From NCBI GenBank assembly GCA_039808325.1, contig JBDHSU010000100.1, forward strand, positions 1 to 15,169: 15,169 bases of DNA, read 5' to 3'. Shown piece by piece: positions 13,487 through 15,169 of this stretch. Made by a program: the position numbers and the translations under genes. The first letter of the stretch is position 1; each line of letters opens with the position of its first letter. The stretch is from JAFKKS01 sp039808325. Its GTDB lineage: Bacteria > Pseudomonadota > Alphaproteobacteria > Rhizobiales > Xanthobacteraceae. The notes under the pieces were generated by a model, which saw only the letters and a list, made by a program, of their open reading frames with translations, was not told where the DNA came from and ran no database searches.

Positions 13487-13846
13487 TTAGGAAAAGCCGC
13501 TCTTGCGCCAGCGATGAATGGTGTCGGAAATGATCTCGACCGATGCCGCCGCGTTCTGCGTCATCTTCTCGTATCGCTCGGTGGCGCGCGCGATGCGGTC
13601 GCCCTCGTTCTTCAGATACTCGCGCGTCTCCTGCAGCTCGCTGATGAGACGCTCGATAGCGTCGATCGTCGTCGCGCCCGCGCTCTGGAACGAAGGGGCC
13701 AGCGGAGGAGACGGCTGCTGCGCCGCGGCGGCGCCCGGCTTTGCCGCGGGCATGAGCTCGCGCTGGATAAGATCGCGCACGTCGTCTTCGACGGCCTTCT
13801 TCGTCGTCGTGTTTTCGCCTTTTCCGTCGGCGGAAATCGTCACCAT
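13487..13846 (-). CDS. Small hypothetical protein with C-terminal coiled coil
   Basis: A 119-residue soluble protein without signal or membrane segment. Seen: a polar N-terminal part (MVTISADGKGENTTTKKAVEDDVRDLIQREL), a Pro/Ala-rich hinge (about 34-57), and a charged helical part (ATTIDAIERLISELQETREY onward, about 58-105) with heptad-like spacing and many Glu/Arg, suggesting a coiled coil. It ends ISDTIHRWRKSGFS. I do not recognise the family, but the codon use and the AGAGG ribosome site five bases before ATG 13846 indicate a real gene. It converges with the ClC gene and diverges from the membrane-protein gene at 14081. Larger open frames overlapping it are shadows. It could be an adaptor or a structural partner of another protein; that is a guess. 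Confidence 0.75.
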   Translation of the reverse strand: MVTISADGKGENTTTKKAVEDDVRDLIQRELMPAAKPGAAAAQQPSPPLAPSFQSAGATTIDAIERLISELQETREYLKNEGDRIARATERYEKMTQNAAASVEIISDTIHRWRKSGFS

Positions 13847-13900
13847 CGGGACCTCTCGACGTTTCGATTTGCGGTCCCGGCATCCTTAACGAAGTCCTAA
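13847..13900 (-). promoter_or_regulatory. Leader dyad over the ribosome site plus CtrA-like half-matching box
   Basis: CGGGACC (13847-13853) and GGTCCCG (13873-13879) form a 7-bp inverted repeat whose proximal arm partly covers the Shine-Dalgarno site of the 13846 gene. Just upstream, TTAA-N7-CTAA (13886-13900) matches seven of the eight fixed bases of the alphaproteobacterial CtrA site TTAA-N7-TTAA. Both are sequence readings; one such near-match can occur by chance. Confidence 0.3.
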
Positions 13901-14080
13901 CGGCTGCCAACAAAACTCACGGGACGTGGTTAATCGCGGCGGCGGGTCGCGGCATTCGGATAAGCCCTCCATCGGCGTGGCGATCAGGGGCCGCCGGCGT
14001 CGCCAGGATCGGAAAACGACGAAAGGGCTTGTTCCCGGCAGCGGCGTGCCCGACAACGAGAAATTGAATGACGCGGTGAA

Positions 14081-14917
14081 ATGAAGCGCGTGGGGCAAAA
14101 GATCGGGATGGAATTGTCGGGCGGCGGCGCCAGCGCGGGTGACAAGGCTTTGACCGGCCCGCCGCCGCGTCCGGGAAAGGCGCCGCGGGTGCTGCTGTTC
14201 TTCCTCTACTTCTTCGGCCTCGTCATCGCGGTCCCGATGATCGTCGTGGCCGTCGTGCAGGCGACATACGGCCTGATCGACGGCCCGCCGTCGTTTCCGC
14301 CAAACCCCTTCGGCGAGCAGATCAAGTCGATCACCAAATACGGCATCTTCGTCTGGGCCGGCTTGCAGTTCTTCATCTTCGGCCGGGTCGCCGCATGGGT
14401 CGCCCAGGTGCCGGCGGTCGCGGGCGTGCCGCCGGTCGCGGCGAACGTGTTGATGTCGCGGCTCCTGGCGCTCAACGAACAGAACATTCCCTTCGCGATC
14501 AGCCGCGGCAAGCGCGACAACGAGATCGTCGTGGACTGGCGCTACGCCGACGCCAAATGGCTCGACCTGATGCGCCTGCAGGGCATGAGCAAGGGCTATC
14601 GGCTGGTGCTGCGTCTCGACGAAGGCGCGCGCAACGTCAGGGCGCAGGATCGCTACGCCTCGTTCGACTGGTCGGCGGGGCGCGGGCCGAACCTGTTCTC
14701 GCTCAAATGGAACGCCTCCCTCGGCATCACCTTCTTCGAATACCGGCACGAGCGGGTGTACGGGCTGCAATTCAAGGACGGCAAGCCGACCTTCGATCTC
14801 AGCTACGCCTACACCTTCGACCTCGACGAACTGAAGCAGCCGATCATCGAGATCGTCCGCCATTCCGGCTGGAATTTCCGGCCGGTCATCACCTTCTTGC
14901 GCCCGATCGGCGGCTGA
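14081..14917 (+). CDS. Hypothetical membrane protein
   Basis: A 278-residue protein with a polar, proline-containing N-terminus, a strong transmembrane helix at about 37-60 (RVLLFFLYFFGLVIAVPMIV), a second hydrophobic stretch at about 86-108 (KYGIFVWAGLQFFIFGRVAA), and then about 160 soluble residues rich in aromatic and charged residues (for example LKWNASLGITFFEYRHERVY). The soluble part looks beta-rich. I do not recognise the family. Starts at ATG 14081 and ATG 14108 (MELSGGG) are both possible; neither has a good ribosome site, and 14081 was kept as the longer reading. Codon use is fully in line with neighbouring genes, so it is very likely a real gene. The 234 bp upstream are shared with the divergent coiled-coil gene. 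The second repeat copy lies 61 bp downstream and may form its transcript end. Confidence 0.75.
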   Translation: MKRVGQKIGMELSGGGASAGDKALTGPPPRPGKAPRVLLFFLYFFGLVIAVPMIVVAVVQATYGLIDGPPSFPPNPFGEQIKSITKYGIFVWAGLQFFIFGRVAAWVAQVPAVAGVPPVAANVLMSRLLALNEQNIPFAISRGKRDNEIVVDWRYADAKWLDLMRLQGMSKGYRLVLRLDEGARNVRAQDRYASFDWSAGRGPNLFSLKWNASLGITFFEYRHERVYGLQFKDGKPTFDLSYAYTFDLDELKQPIIEIVRHSGWNFRPVITFLRPIGG

Positions 14918-14977
14918 TGGAAATCACCGAAACGGCGGTGGCGTGACCGGCCCGGCGCCGTCGCACCTTTCGGAACC

Positions 14978-15087
14978 TAGAGCAGAATGAGGAAAAGTGT
15001 GGAGCGGTTTTCCGCCCGCATCCCGCTCCAAGTTATGAGAATCGATCACGTTCATGATTTTGGATCGATCCAAAACCGTCGTGAGCT
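14978..15087. repeat. Bipartite palindromic intergenic repeat, copy 2
   Basis: Same orientation as 6949-7063. Over the first 92 bases only four substitutions separate the copies; two of them weaken the outer stem of the first hairpin (GAGCAGAATG against CATCCCGCTC) and one changes the inner stem. In the second hairpin copy 2 lacks five bases (TCGAT) at the tip and has several changes in the distal arm, so that palindrome is decayed. Copy 1 therefore looks closer to the founding form. Confidence 0.9.
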
Positions 15088-15169
15088 AGCGCGAGGACGC
15101 TCCATTCTGTCCGCGCGCGAAGTAGCTGAGCGCGAACCATCCACGGAACGCCTTCCGCTCCGCCGCGCT
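15086..15169 (-). CDS. Probable C-terminal end of a minus-strand gene (5' part outside window)
   Basis: From the window edge inward the frame reads SAAERKAFRGWFALSYFARG then QNGASSR and TAG (15088-15086). Aromatic and basic residues in gene-like proportions and GC-rich third positions suggest the tail of a real protein, possibly membrane-associated. Only 27 residues are visible, so no family can be named. The stop codon coincides with the right-hand edge of repeat copy 2. Confidence 0.4.
   Translation of the reverse strand, partial: SAAERKAFRGWFALSYFARGQNGASSR

Noticed and set aside
14917..14946. Nine-codon open frame (MEITETAVA) overlapping the stop of the 14081 gene
   Set aside because: It is too short and has no ribosome site or homology cue; an ATG overlapping TGA occurs easily by chance.
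1..15169. Search by eye for CRISPR arrays, tRNA/rRNA genes, prophage, toxin-antitoxin pairs and intact transposases
   Set aside because: No regularly spaced direct repeats, no cloverleaf-like stretches with conserved tRNA boxes, and no protein with integrase, transposase or toxin motifs were seen.

Overview
The window is GC-rich chromosomal DNA that looks like a soil- or plant-type alphaproteobacterium, most likely of the order Hyphomicrobiales (Rhizobiales). This rests on the GC-biased codon use, many GTG/ATG starts with short Shine-Dalgarno sites, tightly packed short operons, and a bipartite palindromic intergenic repeat whose style is common in that order. No species can be named from the sequence alone. 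There is no rRNA, tRNA, CRISPR array, prophage or intact insertion sequence.

Region 1 (1-4000) is a run of redox and detoxification enzymes. It holds a ChrR/YieF-type NAD(P)H:FMN/quinone reductase (minus strand, cut by the window start), a divergent FAD-dependent group A monooxygenase (689-1930), a fumarylacetoacetate-hydrolase-family enzyme whose stop codon interlocks tail to tail with that of the monooxygenase (1927-2793), peptide-methionine sulfoxide reductase MsrA (2945-3604) and a small two-helix membrane protein (3680-4000).

Region 2 (4071-6951) is the best-defined system: elongation factor P (efp, minus) faces away from epmA and epmB (plus). EpmB makes (R)-beta-lysine from lysine, EpmA attaches it to the conserved lysine of EF-P (K33 here), and the modified EF-P relieves ribosome stalling at polyproline stretches. 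The hydroxylase EpmC is not in the window. Several nearby proteins are proline-rich and could be clients, which is inference.

Region 3 (6949-10215) begins with the first copy of the palindromic repeat, which also supplies the epmB stop codon. It then has a secreted Arg-rich, Pro/Ala-rich orphan protein (7187-8038), a luciferase-like flavin monooxygenase (8066-9079) and a periplasmic L,D-transpeptidase with a short peptide minisatellite (9136-10215).

Region 4 (10420-13449) has a PEP mutase/isocitrate lyase superfamily enzyme whose active-site loop matches phosphonopyruvate hydrolase rather than PEP mutase. Next come about 400 bp without a recognisable gene, containing two tandem related palindromes (MITE-like), and then a CBS-domain ClC chloride transporter with divergent selectivity-filter and proton-pathway residues.

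Region 5 (13487-15169) has two hypothetical genes transcribed divergently, a small coiled-coil protein and a membrane protein. It ends with the second copy of the palindromic repeat and the probable last 27 codons of a minus-strand gene running off the window.
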